Source: Haladaptatus sp. QDMS2
GTDB taxonomy: Archaea > Halobacteriota > Halobacteria > Halobacteriales > Halococcaceae
DNA: 64,000 bases
NCBI RefSeq assembly: GCF_029338295.1
Contig: NZ_CP119791.1
Coordinates: 1,860,001 to 1,924,000, forward strand
Reading direction: 5' to 3'
Shown: positions 17,120 through 25,540 of the stretch, one piece after another
How positions within the stretch are numbered: the stretch's first letter is position 1
Layout of the letters: every line of letters begins with the position of its first letter
The notes under the pieces: generated by a model
The model's input: the letters and a program-made list of their open reading frames with translations, nothing else
Databases searched by the model: none
What the model was told of the DNA's origin: nothing
Program-made: the position numbers and the translations under genes

Positions 17120-17722
17120 TCAGCGGGGGCGTGCAAATCCTTTATCGTCACCCTCGTAATCGCCGCCGTACTTGAGCAGGAAGAACGCGAACAGGAGGAC
17201 GGTGACGAGCGCGATGGTCGTCGCGATGCCGATGACGACCGCGCCGGAGGGAACCGGTTGCGGTGCGGGGCCGGGCGTGGGTGCACCGCCGACCTGCACC
17301 GAGATTTGCCCGAGCATTCCAGTCGATTCGTGCGGGATACAGAAGTAGCCGTACTGCCCCTCGACGTCGAACCTGTGCTGGTAAGACTCCCCGCCGGCGA
17401 CGTTCCCCTGCTGTGGATAGCCGGACCGTGCGGCGGATTCGCTCGAAAAACCGCCGCTCGCCCAGTAGGCGGCGTCCGTCGGGAGTTCATCTTCGTACGC
17501 GGTCACCGAGTGGCCGACGTTGCCGACGTTTTCCCAGACGACGGTGTCACCGGGCGAGATTGTGAGCGTATCGGGAGCGAACACCAGTCCGTCGGTCATA
17601 TCGACGGTGTGCGTCGTCGGCGTCGTCTCCTGTGCGCTCGCCGTCGCGGCGGTCGCTGCGAGAATCGGTGCTGTGGCTGCGGTGCGGAGGAAGGCCCTCC
17701 GGGAGTACTGGTCCCCCACCAT
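17120..17722 (-). CDS. Halocyanin-like blue copper protein with C-terminal anchor
   Basis: A 200-residue exported cupredoxin. The twin-arginine signal SRRAFLRTAATAP (~7-19) is followed by a hydrophobic stretch and cleavage near ASAQ. The copper ligands are His in NVGHSVTAY (~70) and Cys, His and Met in YFCIPHESTGM (~127-137). A Pro-rich linker leads to a C-terminal membrane helix (~160-183) with a basic end, so it is anchored facing outwards. It would carry electrons at the outer membrane face. It is 9 bp upstream (in map order) of ogt and on the same strand. Confidence 0.92.
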   Translation of the reverse strand: MVGDQYSRRAFLRTAATAPILAATAATASAQETTPTTHTVDMTDGLVFAPDTLTISPGDTVVWENVGNVGHSVTAYEDELPTDAAYWASGGFSSESAARSGYPQQGNVAGGESYQHRFDVEGQYGYFCIPHESTGMLGQISVQVGGAPTPGPAPQPVPSGAVVIGIATTIALVTVLLFAFFLLKYGGDYEGDDKGFARPR

Positions 17723-17762
17723 ACGGGAACTACGGCGGGAGCCTACAAAGCCGTTTCAGCGG

Positions 17763-19052
17763 CTACGGACGGCGAGCGGCGATTTCGAGAATCGACTTAG
17801 AGAGCACGTCGACCGCGACGTCGATGCTCTCCTCTTCGACGTCGAACGTCGCGGTGTGGTGGCCCGTCGGATGGGACGTGCCGATGCAGACGTAGGCTGC
17901 CTCGCCGCCGTTGTCCTGGACCTCCTGCATGAGGAACGTCGCGTCCTCGCTGCCGCCGAGCGTGTCGCGCTCCATCGTTGAAGAGACGAGCGGTGAGTTG
18001 CCGGCGACTTCGTTCACGATGTCGACGAGCGACTGGTCGCTCTCCGCGCTCGGGGCTTCGCCGATTTCCGTGAATTCCACGTCACACTCGTACATGTCCG
18101 CGGCCGACTCGATGACGCGAACTGCCTTCTCCTTCATGTACCCCATGAGTTCGGTCGTCCGCCCGCGCACCTCGACGTGCATGAAGGCCGACTCGGGGAT
18201 GATGTTCGCGGCCGTGCCACCGCCGACGACGCCGCAGTTCACCCGGGTCGCGCCGTCCTGGTGGCGAGGAATCGCGTAGCAGTTCTGGATGGCGGTGGCG
18301 AGTGCCTGCACCGCATTGTGTCCTTCGTCGGGAGCGGCCCCGGCGTGGGCTGGCAGGCCCGTGAACTCCACGTTGAAGTGGTTCACCGCGAGGAAGCCGT
18401 CGATGCCCGCCACGACCTCGCCAGTTGGGTGGTCCAAGCCGACGTGAACGCCGAGCAGGTAGTCCACGTCGTCGAGGTGCCCGCTTTTCGCCATCGGCTT
18501 GCCACCGCCAATGACCTCCTCTGCGGGCTGGAAGAACAGCTTGAACGTCCCGGAAAAGTCGCTCTCTTTTATCTGTTCCAGAACGCCGATGCCGAAGGTG
18601 ACGTGGGCGTCGTGACCGCAGGCGTGCATCGCGCCCTCGTGTTCCGACCGAAAGCCCTCCGCTGCCGGAACGTGGTTCGGGTCGTCGGACTCTCGCTGGG
18701 GCAGCGCGTCGATGTCCACGCGGAGGGCGATAGTCGGTCCGTCACCCTTTTCGAGGACCGCGAGCGCGCCGGTGTACCCGCCCTTGGTCTGTTCGAGCAC
18801 GTCCTCGCGTGCGCCCTCGGCGCGGGCCTGTTCGAACCATTCGTCGAGGACGTCGTCGTCTGGAACCGCGAGTCGTAGGTCGCCGTGTTCGGTTCCGAGC
18901 GCAGCTTTGCCGACGTAAAGCTGGTCGACGCCGATGCGTTCGAGTTCGTCCACGATACGGCTCGTGGTGTAGAACTCACGCCACGCGGGTTCCGGGTGGC
19001 GGTGGAGGTCGCGGCGCAGCGAGACGAGGTGGTCAGGCACGGACTGTTGCAT
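17763..19052 (-). CDS. M20-family amidohydrolase (aminobenzoyl-glutamate / N-acyl amino acid type)
   Basis: A 429-residue metallo-hydrolase. Metal-site motifs include DLHRHPEPAWREF near residue 14, MHACGHDAHVTF at ~145, and FFQPAEEVIGGGK at ~172. HVGLDHPTGEV and AHAGAAPDEGHNA follow, the latter in the dimerisation domain, and the end has IGTSHPTGHHT with the final metal His. This pattern fits IAA-amino acid hydrolase/p-aminobenzoyl-glutamate hydrolase-like enzymes cleaving an amide bond. The native substrate is unknown. It is distinct from the M20 enzyme DapE at 34769. Confidence 0.9.
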   Translation of the reverse strand: MQQSVPDHLVSLRRDLHRHPEPAWREFYTTSRIVDELERIGVDQLYVGKAALGTEHGDLRLAVPDDDVLDEWFEQARAEGAREDVLEQTKGGYTGALAVLEKGDGPTIALRVDIDALPQRESDDPNHVPAAEGFRSEHEGAMHACGHDAHVTFGIGVLEQIKESDFSGTFKLFFQPAEEVIGGGKPMAKSGHLDDVDYLLGVHVGLDHPTGEVVAGIDGFLAVNHFNVEFTGLPAHAGAAPDEGHNAVQALATAIQNCYAIPRHQDGATRVNCGVVGGGTAANIIPESAFMHVEVRGRTTELMGYMKEKAVRVIESAADMYECDVEFTEIGEAPSAESDQSLVDIVNEVAGNSPLVSSTMERDTLGGSEDATFLMQEVQDNGGEAAYVCIGTSHPTGHHTATFDVEEESIDVAVDVLSKSILEIAARRP

Positions 19053-19143
19053 GGATGAAACTCAGGGGGGGAGCGGCTTAATACCGTGCTGCCGACCCAC
19101 GCATCGCTTGCCGGGTTTGGGAAGCGTCACTCGCAGAAGAACG

Positions 19144-19470
19144 TCAGCGACCGGCCGCGCGAACCTGTTTGATTTCTGCTTCGACGTGGACGCCAGCGGG
19201 GAAGTCCCACTGGGTCGCGGCGCGTGCGAAATCGTCGTGACCCTCGATTTCGATGACGCGCGTGTAGACGGTGTACTCCCACTGTGGATAGGAGTCGCCG
19301 GTTGGGTGGAGGTGTTTTGCCTGCGGGGCGGCGTGGACTTCGGTCGGCTTGGTGTGTGGTCCGTGGAGTGCGGCGCCTTTTCGATTCGCGGTTCGTTTGA
19401 TGTCGGTCACGACCTCGTCGAGGACGGTTCGGTCCCCGCTCGTGAGGGTGAGTGTAGTGGTGAAACTCAT
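19144..19470 (-). CDS. Second ribosomal protein uS10-like protein
   Basis: A 108-residue homologue of small-subunit protein uS10. The family pattern is visible: a first strand, a helix with LDEVVTDIKRTANRKGA, a loop with GPHTKPTEVHA, then WEYTVYTRVIEIEGHDDFARA and a terminal strand with FPAGVHVEAEIKQ. The canonical rps10 normally sits next to tuf and is not in this window, so this is likely a paralogue. ATG 19470 is preceded by a small dyad (19472-19485). It is divergent from a Nudix gene. A role in ribosome heterogeneity or regulation is speculation. Confidence 0.82.
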   Translation of the reverse strand: MSFTTTLTLTSGDRTVLDEVVTDIKRTANRKGAALHGPHTKPTEVHAAPQAKHLHPTGDSYPQWEYTVYTRVIEIEGHDDFARAATQWDFPAGVHVEAEIKQVRAAGR

Positions 19471-19553
19471 AGATAATCGGTTATCACTACCCTGTGTGCT
19501 CAACCCGTAAAAACTCATCCAAAATCTCTCGCCGCCAGACGTGTCCGACCGCC

Positions 19554-19599
19554 GGGAGAATCGTGGGACTAATTGGCACAGCACCGGGTGAATTCTCCC
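19554..19599. repeat. 8-bp inverted repeat upstream of the Nudix promoter
   Basis: GGGAGAAT (19554-19561) and ATTCTCCC (19592-19599) are perfect inverted copies with a 30-bp spacer, ending about 9 bp before a TATA-like CTTTTAACC (19608-19616) that is 23 nt from the Nudix ATG. It is positioned like an operator over the BRE/TATA region. Confidence 0.4.
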
Positions 19600-19638
19600 T
19601 TGAAAACCTTTTAACCAACCACGCAGTATCACTCTGTA

Positions 19639-20076
19639 ATGGCTGTAAAAGCGACAAGCGCGGGGGCTATCCTTTTTCGCGATACAAGGGGCCGCCGCGA
19701 ATATCTCCTGCTGAAGAGCCGTCCCGGGGACTGGGAATTCCCCAAAGGCGGTGTCGAGGGAGAAGAAGAACTCCAGCAGACCGCGATTCGCGAAGTCAAA
19801 GAGGAGGCGGGCATCAACAAGTTCCGCCTCATCGACGGCTTTCGCGAAGACTACGACTACGTGTTCGAGGCGAACGGGAAGACCATCCACAAGACGGTTC
19901 ACCTGTTCATCGCCAAATCGTTCGAGGCGAGTGCGGAACTCTCGAAAGAGCACCGTGACCTCCAGTGGCGCGACTACGAGCAGGCTATCAACACCATCAC
20001 CCAGGATGGACCGCGTGATATCCTCCGCGACGCCCACGCCTTCCTCGACAAACTGAAACAGAACGGCGACATCTGA
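19639..20076 (+). CDS. Nudix hydrolase, diadenosine tetraphosphatase-like
   Basis: A 145-residue pyrophosphohydrolase. The complete Nudix box runs from GGVEGEEELQQTA (~39) into REVKEEAGI (~52-60), so all catalytic glutamates are present. The N terminus KATSAGAILFRD and the sequence GDWEFPKGG match Ap4A hydrolase/MutT-like archaeal proteins. It probably cleans up dinucleoside polyphosphates or oxidised nucleotides. It is divergent from the uS10-like gene and 49 bp before the nuclease-like gene on the same strand. Confidence 0.92.
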   Translation: MAVKATSAGAILFRDTRGRREYLLLKSRPGDWEFPKGGVEGEEELQQTAIREVKEEAGINKFRLIDGFREDYDYVFEANGKTIHKTVHLFIAKSFEASAELSKEHRDLQWRDYEQAINTITQDGPRDILRDAHAFLDKLKQNGDI

Positions 20077-20125
20077 GCCGTCGCCGGGGCGAACGCCTTA
20101 GTCTGCGCAGTGCAAACCACGGGCC

Positions 20126-21133
20126 GTGAACGCGCCGGGCGACTCAGAGTTCAGCTTCGAACTGGCCGTCTGCCAGTGGGCAGAACGCCACTGGCCACCG
20201 GACGGTCCGGCCAGCGAGGACGCCGCCTTTGTCGTCGCCCGACAACTCGGCACGCGAGGGCGGCGCTGGGACACCATCGTCGTCGAATCGACCCGAGAGT
20301 TGCTTCGCCAGCGCGCCCTGTTCGGCCCCGACGCGCTCTCGTGGAACGTTCTCGATGTCGTCCAGCACGCGCCAGCAGACTGGGCGTGGTACCAGGACGC
20401 GCTGCCCGACCCGGGCTATCCGTGGCGCTACGTCAGGGAAGCCATTCACGAGGCCGCAGCGAGCGGCGTCCTGCAGACGCGGCGAAACGGGAACAAAATC
20501 GAGATACGACAGATTGCGCCGTACCCGGACTGGGTCTCGCGCATCGTCGCCGTCGAGAACAAACCCGACCTCGACGCGAGCGCCGCCCGCGCCCTGCGCG
20601 GCCAACTGGAGAAAGATACGAACCTCGCGCTCGCAGATGAGGTGTGGGTGGCGACCGAGCGAACCGGCGCACAAATCGAACCCGCGCTGCTCGAACGCAT
20701 GCCCGTCGAAGTCGGCATTCTGACCGTCGAGTTTCCCGCCGCCAGCGTCGAGTGGTATCCGACCAGCCTCTCAGTGGACGAACCCGGCACGACGCCCGGC
20801 GGGGACGAACTGGGTCCAGAGAAGAAGGCCAAAAAGCGACTCGCGCTCGCGGAGCGCGCCTACGCACGCGGATGGCGCTCGTACGCGGACACGATGCGTC
20901 CCGACTGTCGGCACTTCACCCTGAAGCGCGAGGCGGAAACGTGGCTCCCGTGGTGTGAGGCAAAGCAAAAGTTCCCGACGCGCGCCGAGTGTTCGGGGTC
21001 GTGTCCGAAGTTCTCGCCGGAACCGCCCGCCTGGCGAACGCGCGGGTGGCCAATCGAGGGCGGTCCGGGGAAGGCAATCAAGCGATTTCTCGACCGCAAG
21101 CGCCGCGAGCAGCGCCCCGGACTGGTCGATTAG
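20126..21133 (+). CDS. Putative PD-(D/E)xK nuclease-like protein with C-terminal Cys cluster (DUF5787-like)
   Basis: A 335-residue protein with a GTG start. The N terminus FSFELAVCQWAERHW followed by DAAFVVARQLG resembles a haloarchaeal DUF (I think DUF5787, unproven). A possible restriction-endonuclease core is visible: Asp in RRWDTIVVES (~50) and ExK in IVAVENKPDLD (~136-146), followed by a helix. The C terminus has four spaced cysteines (DCRHF, PWCEAKQ, AECSGSCPKF), reminiscent of Fe-S nucleases such as Cas4/AddB. The nuclease activity is inference. It shares TTAG with the stop of the next convergent gene. Confidence 0.8.
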   Translation: MNAPGDSEFSFELAVCQWAERHWPPDGPASEDAAFVVARQLGTRGRRWDTIVVESTRELLRQRALFGPDALSWNVLDVVQHAPADWAWYQDALPDPGYPWRYVREAIHEAAASGVLQTRRNGNKIEIRQIAPYPDWVSRIVAVENKPDLDASAARALRGQLEKDTNLALADEVWVATERTGAQIEPALLERMPVEVGILTVEFPAASVEWYPTSLSVDEPGTTPGGDELGPEKKAKKRLALAERAYARGWRSYADTMRPDCRHFTLKREAETWLPWCEAKQKFPTRAECSGSCPKFSPEPPAWRTRGWPIEGGPGKAIKRFLDRKRREQRPGLVD

Positions 21134-21624
21134 TCGAGCAGTTCGACGGTGAGCGAGTCGCGCTCGACCGCGAGCCGGAAGGTTGGGACGGTCCGATAGA
21201 CGATTTCGACGACGCCTTTCTGTTCTAAACTCCGCAGTCCCGAGCGCACGTCGTCGACCTCAGGGTCGGCGTCGAAGGCGTCGCGAATCCGGTGGAGAAT
21301 CGACACGACGCTCTCAGATTCTTCGTCGTGGTCGGGGGCGACTTCGACGATTTGCTTCTGGAGCAGCGGGACGCGAATCGCCCGCGGGCCGTCGCCCTCG
21401 TCGACGACGCCCGGGTCGACGCCGACCAGTTCCGCGGCTTCCGGCGTCGCCCGAATGAGGCTGTTCTCGTCGCGGTAGTAGTACTCCTTCAGTTCCTTTT
21501 CGAGATACTGGTGGACTTCGCTCCCGCTCTCTAACCCCCAGCGTTTCTGGAGGTCCTTGTTCTTTGTTGGCTGGAGCGCCACGATGTCGGCGAGTCGCTT
21601 TTCTGCCTCCTCGGACAGCGTCAT
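21130..21624 (-). CDS. Haloarchaeal winged-helix-like protein (DUF5797-like)
   Basis: A 164-residue acidic protein. The N terminus LSEEAEKRLADIVALQPTKN with LQKRWGLESGSEVHQYLEK looks like a winged-helix domain reading a specific site. The second half has VPLLQKQIVEVAPD and a final region with GLRSLEQKGVVEIVYRT. I recall this as a DUF5797-type family, without certainty. The ATG at 21624 is the natural start; the open frame continues far upstream through unrelated sequence. A DNA-binding role is likely but not shown. Confidence 0.82.
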   Translation of the reverse strand: MTLSEEAEKRLADIVALQPTKNKDLQKRWGLESGSEVHQYLEKELKEYYYRDENSLIRATPEAAELVGVDPGVVDEGDGPRAIRVPLLQKQIVEVAPDHDEESESVVSILHRIRDAFDADPEVDDVRSGLRSLEQKGVVEIVYRTVPTFRLAVERDSLTVELLD

Positions 21625-21706
21625 ACGTCGCCGTACGAAGTGGTGGTACATTGGCCTTTCTGACCGCGGGGGAACGATTAAGCCGACCCTTCCCGTCGGT
21701 TGTTCC

Positions 21707-22480
21707 ATGTCATGGGACACCGTGAACCTGGAGTGGGACGGCAAGGTTGCGACGATTACCGTAGACCGACCAGAGCGGTTGAACGCGATGAACACGGAGA
21801 CACTGGATGCCCTCAAGGAGGCCATCGAAACGGCCAAAGACGAGGGCGCGCGCGTCCTCATCCTCACCGGCGCGGGTGACAAGGCGTTCGTCGCCGGGGC
21901 GGACATCTCGTTCATGAAAGACCTCTCCGTGACGGAGGGCCAGGAGTACGCAGAGAAGGGCCACCGCGTCACAGACCTCATCGAGGAGTTCCCCGCGCCG
22001 GTCATCGCCGCCATCAACGGCTACGCCTTCGGCGGCGGGTGTGAACTCGCCCTCGCCTGTGACCTTCGCGTCGCGAGCGAGCGGGCGGTGCTCGGGCAGA
22101 CCGAAATCGACCTCGGCATCATCCCCGGGTGGGGCGGCACGCAGCGCCTCTCGCGCATCGTCGGCGACGAACTCGCCCGCAGACTCGTCTTCTTCGGCGA
22201 GCGCGTCGATGCACAGGATGCGAACGAGATGGGACTCGTTGGCGAAGTCGTCGCCCACGACCAGCTCGCCTCGCGAGTGATGGACATGGCGAAAGAACTC
22301 GAAGCCAAGCCGAAGTTCGCCATGCAGGCGGCCAAAGAGTCGCTGAATCAGGTCCACGAGATGACGCTCGATTCGGGGCTTACCTACGAACGGCGCATCT
22401 GGAGTTCCCTGTTCGGGACCGACGACCAGCGCGAGGGCATGACTGCGTTCGTCGAGAAGCGCGACCCCGACTTCGAATAA
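21707..22480 (+). CDS. Enoyl-CoA hydratase/isomerase
   Basis: A 257-residue crotonase-fold protein that hydrates trans-2-enoyl-CoA. The oxyanion-hole segments are FVAGADISFMKD (~61-72) and AINGYAFGGGCELALACD (~97-114). The catalytic Glu candidates are in GCELALA and in GQTEIDLGIIPGWGG (~129-143). The ATG at 21707 lies about 33 nt after an AT-rich GATTAAG box, giving a leaderless mRNA. It is not in an operon with other beta-oxidation genes. Its stop abuts the stop of the convergent MFS gene with no spacer. Confidence 0.94.
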   Translation: MSWDTVNLEWDGKVATITVDRPERLNAMNTETLDALKEAIETAKDEGARVLILTGAGDKAFVAGADISFMKDLSVTEGQEYAEKGHRVTDLIEEFPAPVIAAINGYAFGGGCELALACDLRVASERAVLGQTEIDLGIIPGWGGTQRLSRIVGDELARRLVFFGERVDAQDANEMGLVGEVVAHDQLASRVMDMAKELEAKPKFAMQAAKESLNQVHEMTLDSGLTYERRIWSSLFGTDDQREGMTAFVEKRDPDFE

Positions 22481-23740
22481 TCAGGCGGGCAGCGTTTCTT
22501 CGACCTGCGAGTAGACGAGCGCGAGCGCCAGCACCGAGAGGACGGCGGCGAACGCGAAGGGCACGACGAAGCCGAATCTGACGAGATAGCCGGAGGCGAG
22601 CGGGCCAATCGCCGTGCCGAGGCCAAAGGCCATCGTCAGCACGGAGAGCGTCGTCCCCGACTGCCCCTCTTTTGCAAGGTCACCGGCCACCGCGAGGCCC
22701 GGCGCGAACACCATTGCGACGGCGACGCCGTGAATGAGGCGCGCGGCGATCATCGTGAGCGAGTCCGTGACGAGTCCCTGGGCGAGGACGGCGGGCGCGA
22801 GCAGGACGAACCCCCAGAGCAAGAACGGACGACGACCGATTCGGTCGCTCGCCTGGCCGATGGGGACCTGGAGGAGGACGTTCGCGATGATGACGGCGGC
22901 GAACTGCACCCCGAAGAGGAACTCGCCCTGTCCAAGGCGGGTGTTCACGTTCTCCTGCAAGGTGGCGAACAGGGCGATGGAGATACCCATGAACAGCGTC
23001 GCGACGCCAAGCGCGAAGACGGGGTCGAGCGCCTGTTTTCCGGTCGGGTCGCGCACCTGAAAGGCGAGGTCTTCGCTAGCGAGGTCTTCGGTCGTTTCGG
23101 GGTCTGAGACGAACACCGTGACCAGCGCGATGCTGACGAGTGCGCCGAGTGCGGCGGTGTAGAAGGCCGCGTCGAACCCACTCACGGTGAATCCAGAGAG
23201 CGTGTAGGGGCCCGCGGCGACGACGAGGCCGGCCACGATGGGGCCAAACCCGAAGCCGATGAGTCGGAAGGTGTTGAACACGCCGAGGTTGCCGCCGCGC
23301 GATTCGGTCGTGGCGAGTTCGTTCACGAGGGCGATGGTGACCGGGATGGTGAACGCCGCGCCGAGGCCCTGAAGCGCGCGGAGGACGACGAGCGTCGCGT
23401 AGTTCTGGGCGAAGGCGTAGGCCGCGCTCGCCGCCCCGAGGAGGACGAGGCCGAACAGGATGTACACGCGACGCTTGCCGGTTCGGTCTGAGAGGCGTCC
23501 GGTAAACGGCTGGGCAAAGGAGTTGAGGAAGCCAAACAGCGAGAGCAACACCCCGATGAGCAGTTCTTCGGTGATGGTGATGCCGAGTCCCGGAACGGTC
23601 GCCCCGAGCAGTCCCTGAAGGGAAACGATGTCGGAAGCGAGGTACAGCGGGAGGACGATGATGAGAAACGAGTTCCCGACAGCGTCTGCCATTCGCGCGA
23701 GGGCGAGGACGAGGACACGCCTGTCGGTTCCGAGGACCAT
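22481..23740 (-). CDS. MFS transporter (12 TM)
   Basis: A 419-residue major facilitator with about twelve hydrophobic segments. The loop 2-3 signature GRLSDRTGKRRVY is at about residue 80, and its counterpart in the second half is GQASDRIGRRPFLLWG (~298). Charged and acidic residues within the segments are few. Drug or metabolite:H+ antiport is likely, with substrate unknown. The stop codon immediately follows that of the convergent enoyl-CoA hydratase. Confidence 0.92.
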   Translation of the reverse strand: MVLGTDRRVLVLALARMADAVGNSFLIIVLPLYLASDIVSLQGLLGATVPGLGITITEELLIGVLLSLFGFLNSFAQPFTGRLSDRTGKRRVYILFGLVLLGAASAAYAFAQNYATLVVLRALQGLGAAFTIPVTIALVNELATTESRGGNLGVFNTFRLIGFGFGPIVAGLVVAAGPYTLSGFTVSGFDAAFYTAALGALVSIALVTVFVSDPETTEDLASEDLAFQVRDPTGKQALDPVFALGVATLFMGISIALFATLQENVNTRLGQGEFLFGVQFAAVIIANVLLQVPIGQASDRIGRRPFLLWGFVLLAPAVLAQGLVTDSLTMIAARLIHGVAVAMVFAPGLAVAGDLAKEGQSGTTLSVLTMAFGLGTAIGPLASGYLVRFGFVVPFAFAAVLSVLALALVYSQVEETLPA

Positions 23741-23788
23741 GCGTGGTCACTCGTATGGCAAACCAGCCGAAAACCGTTTTGAAAGCGG

Positions 23789-23974
23789 CTAGACGACTGG
23801 TCTGACCTTCGAAAACCCGATGAGGAGGACACCCAGCACGAGCACGAGGGTCATCGCCGACAGCTGGGGATTCGGTATGGAGACGAACAGCGATGCGAGC
23901 AACACGAGTACGGAGAACGCCATGAGCGCCATCCCCGCCTGCGTGCCATCCTGAAGCGCTTGGACCTCGACCAT
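23789..23974 (-). CDS. Small membrane protein (61 aa)
   Basis: A short protein starting MVEVQALQDG with two hydrophobic helices (~residues 15-31 and 38-54) and the end FSKVRPVV. It is likely a small two-pass inner membrane protein of the type common in Halobacteria. GTG 23989 is an alternative start. It lies 48 bp before the start of the MFS gene in the direction of transcription and may be co-transcribed with it. No function is known. Confidence 0.65.
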   Translation of the reverse strand: MVEVQALQDGTQAGMALMAFSVLVLLASLFVSIPNPQLSAMTLVLVLGVLLIGFSKVRPVV

Positions 23975-24134
23975 GTGTGCGTCTACCACTCACACGTAGT
24001 TAGTTGTTGGTGAAAAAACAGGATCGGATGGACGCGCCTAACTCCCAGGTAGGCAGTCCGTGACGAGCGTGAGCCGCAAATTTATCACGATTAATCGATG
24101 AATACTAATACCGGTCGGCGGAGATGGACGCGGT

Positions 24135-24392
24135 ATGGCACGAACCGTAAAACTGAGCCGCGTCAATGGGACGCTCGCCGAACTGTCGTACCCGATTTCG
24201 CGGACTGACGCCATGGCCGAGCTTTCGGACGTGACGGTCCTCCTCGCAGATGGGGAGACGAAACTCAGCAACGTCATCGAGCGAGCTCCGAGTATGATGT
24301 ACGAGACGATGGAAGACCTCCAGACGGACCTTCTCACCTACATGCCCGTGCGCGCCGTCGGCGAGCCCGGCCAGTCCGAAGGCGACGCCTGA
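24135..24392 (+). CDS. Small haloarchaeal protein (DUF5789-like, 85 aa)
   Basis: An 85-residue acidic protein: VKLSRVNGTLAELSYPISRT, then VTVLLADGETKLSNVIERAP, a helix, and the end VGEPGQSEGDA. I recall similar proteins under DUF5789, without certainty. A TATA-like ACTAATACC at 24104-24112 is 23 nt upstream, fitting a leaderless mRNA. A T5 run at 24401-24405 after the stop may end the transcript. The role is unknown. Confidence 0.8.
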   Translation: MARTVKLSRVNGTLAELSYPISRTDAMAELSDVTVLLADGETKLSNVIERAPSMMYETMEDLQTDLLTYMPVRAVGEPGQSEGDA

Positions 24393-24447
24393 GCACGGAT
24401 TTTTGCGTACCCCTGTGTGGTGATTCCACGCCGGGAAAACAACCGAC

Positions 24448-24456
24448 AATATAAAT
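24448..24456 (+). promoter_or_regulatory. TATA box of transcription factor S
   Basis: AATATAAAT ends 24 nt before the ATG at 24480, the canonical haloarchaeal arrangement for a leaderless transcript. Confidence 0.7.
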
Positions 24457-24479
24457 GACCCCGGTTTCTTAACCGTGGT

Positions 24480-24794
24480 ATGGAATTCTGCGACGAATGC
24501 GGGTCCCTGATGCGCGCAGAGAACGGCGAATGGGTCTGCAGCCAGTGTGACTTCACGAAGCTCAAAGACGCGAGCAAGAACTACGTCCTCACCGAGAGCC
24601 AGGAGGCCTCCGAAATCGTGGACGTGAGCGATGCAGAGGACCGCGGTCTGCCGACGACCAAGGTCCACTGCCCGCAGTGTGAGAACGACGAGGCCTACTG
24701 GTACATGCAACAGATTCGCTCTGCAGACGAGAGTGAAACCCGCTTCTTCGTCTGCACGAACTGCGAGCACAAGTGGCGCGAAGACGACCACTGA
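24480..24794 (+). CDS. tfs: Transcription factor S (TFIIS/Rpb9-like cleavage factor)
   Basis: A 104-residue two-zinc protein that enters the RNA polymerase secondary channel and stimulates RNA cleavage in backtracked complexes. The first zinc ribbon is CDECG...CSQC at residues 4-23. The second is CPQC...CTNC at about 65-95. The catalytic acidic loop RSADESETRFF, at the tip of the C-terminal ribbon, is intact, so it should be active in cleavage rather than an inhibitory TFS paralogue. It has its own leaderless promoter. The next gene starts 1 nt after its stop. Confidence 0.96.
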   Translation: MEFCDECGSLMRAENGEWVCSQCDFTKLKDASKNYVLTESQEASEIVDVSDAEDRGLPTTKVHCPQCENDEAYWYMQQIRSADESETRFFVCTNCEHKWREDDH

Positions 24795-24795
24795 G

Positions 24796-25365
24796 ATGGC
24801 GTCTCGGGGACCAGTCGTCCCCACCGAAAAACTCCCTGAGGGGTGGGAGCAAACGGGACGCGACGAGGAGCGACTCGTCGCCCTCCCGACGATGGAGGTG
24901 TGGGGTGAGACGCGGCGATACGAAGACGTGGCGCTTCAGCGATGCCTCGGGAGCGACCACCCGTGGCGGCTGTTTTTCGCGACGCGCCTCACCTTCCGCC
25001 CGCCGCTTGCCCCCGGCATCGGCCCGGCGATGCTCATGCCGACGGTCTGGCCTGCCGTGCGCGAGGAATTCCTCGCTGACCTCGAGGAACGAGGCGTTCG
25101 GGCCACGGTTCGGGACCGAACAGAACGCATTCGCGTGGACACCGGCGAGCGGGCGTCGCTCGTCTGCCTCGAAGCGCGCCACGGGGACGACGAGGCAGCA
25201 CAACCGCCACTCGCGGGCTTTCTCGCCTGCTGGCCGCGCCTCACGGACTTTCGCGTCGCGGGCGGATTCTATCCGACCACCCTTCCGCCGGAAGCCGACG
25301 ACCTACCAACTGACCCGCGGACAGATGAACAAACGTTACTTTCGCTCATCAGGTCAGTTCGATGA
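24796..25365 (+). CDS. Conserved haloarchaeal-type protein, unknown function (189 aa)
   Basis: A soluble protein starting MASRGPVVPTEKLPEGWEQT. It has a beta-rich first half (LVALPTMEVWGETRRYED, then WRLFFATRLTF) and a second half with VWPAVREEFLADLEERGV and SLVCLEARHGDD. The pattern suggests an alpha/beta domain repeated in two halves. No catalytic motif is recognised. It begins directly after the tfs stop, so it is probably co-transcribed with tfs, hinting at a transcription-related role; this is weak inference. Confidence 0.78.
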   Translation: MASRGPVVPTEKLPEGWEQTGRDEERLVALPTMEVWGETRRYEDVALQRCLGSDHPWRLFFATRLTFRPPLAPGIGPAMLMPTVWPAVREEFLADLEERGVRATVRDRTERIRVDTGERASLVCLEARHGDDEAAQPPLAGFLACWPRLTDFRVAGGFYPTTLPPEADDLPTDPRTDEQTLLSLIRSVR

Positions 25366-25509
25366 ATAGAACCCCCCTCAGGACCGTTTAGCAGTGTTCT
25401 AAGGCCCAAATTGGGTCGCGCGAGAGGGGCGTCAGACGACCGTCAGACAGTTTATACCAGCCGAAATCGACCGATGAACGATCTAAACCATCACAAACGG
25501 TAGAGACCA

Positions 25510-25517
25510 TTTATAAG
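25510..25517 (+). promoter_or_regulatory. TATA box of the large secreted protein gene
   Basis: TTTATAAG lies 23 nt before the ATG at 25541. The upstream region (25366-25500) also contains AT-rich stretches but no gene. Confidence 0.65.
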
Positions 25518-25540
25518 GAAATAGGCGTGAAAGACTGACA

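Noticed and set aside
16646-17800. 384-residue plus-strand frame over ogt and the halocyanin-like gene
   Set aside because: It is antisense to two genes with intact active sites, and its sequence is low-complexity Arg/Val/Gly-rich.
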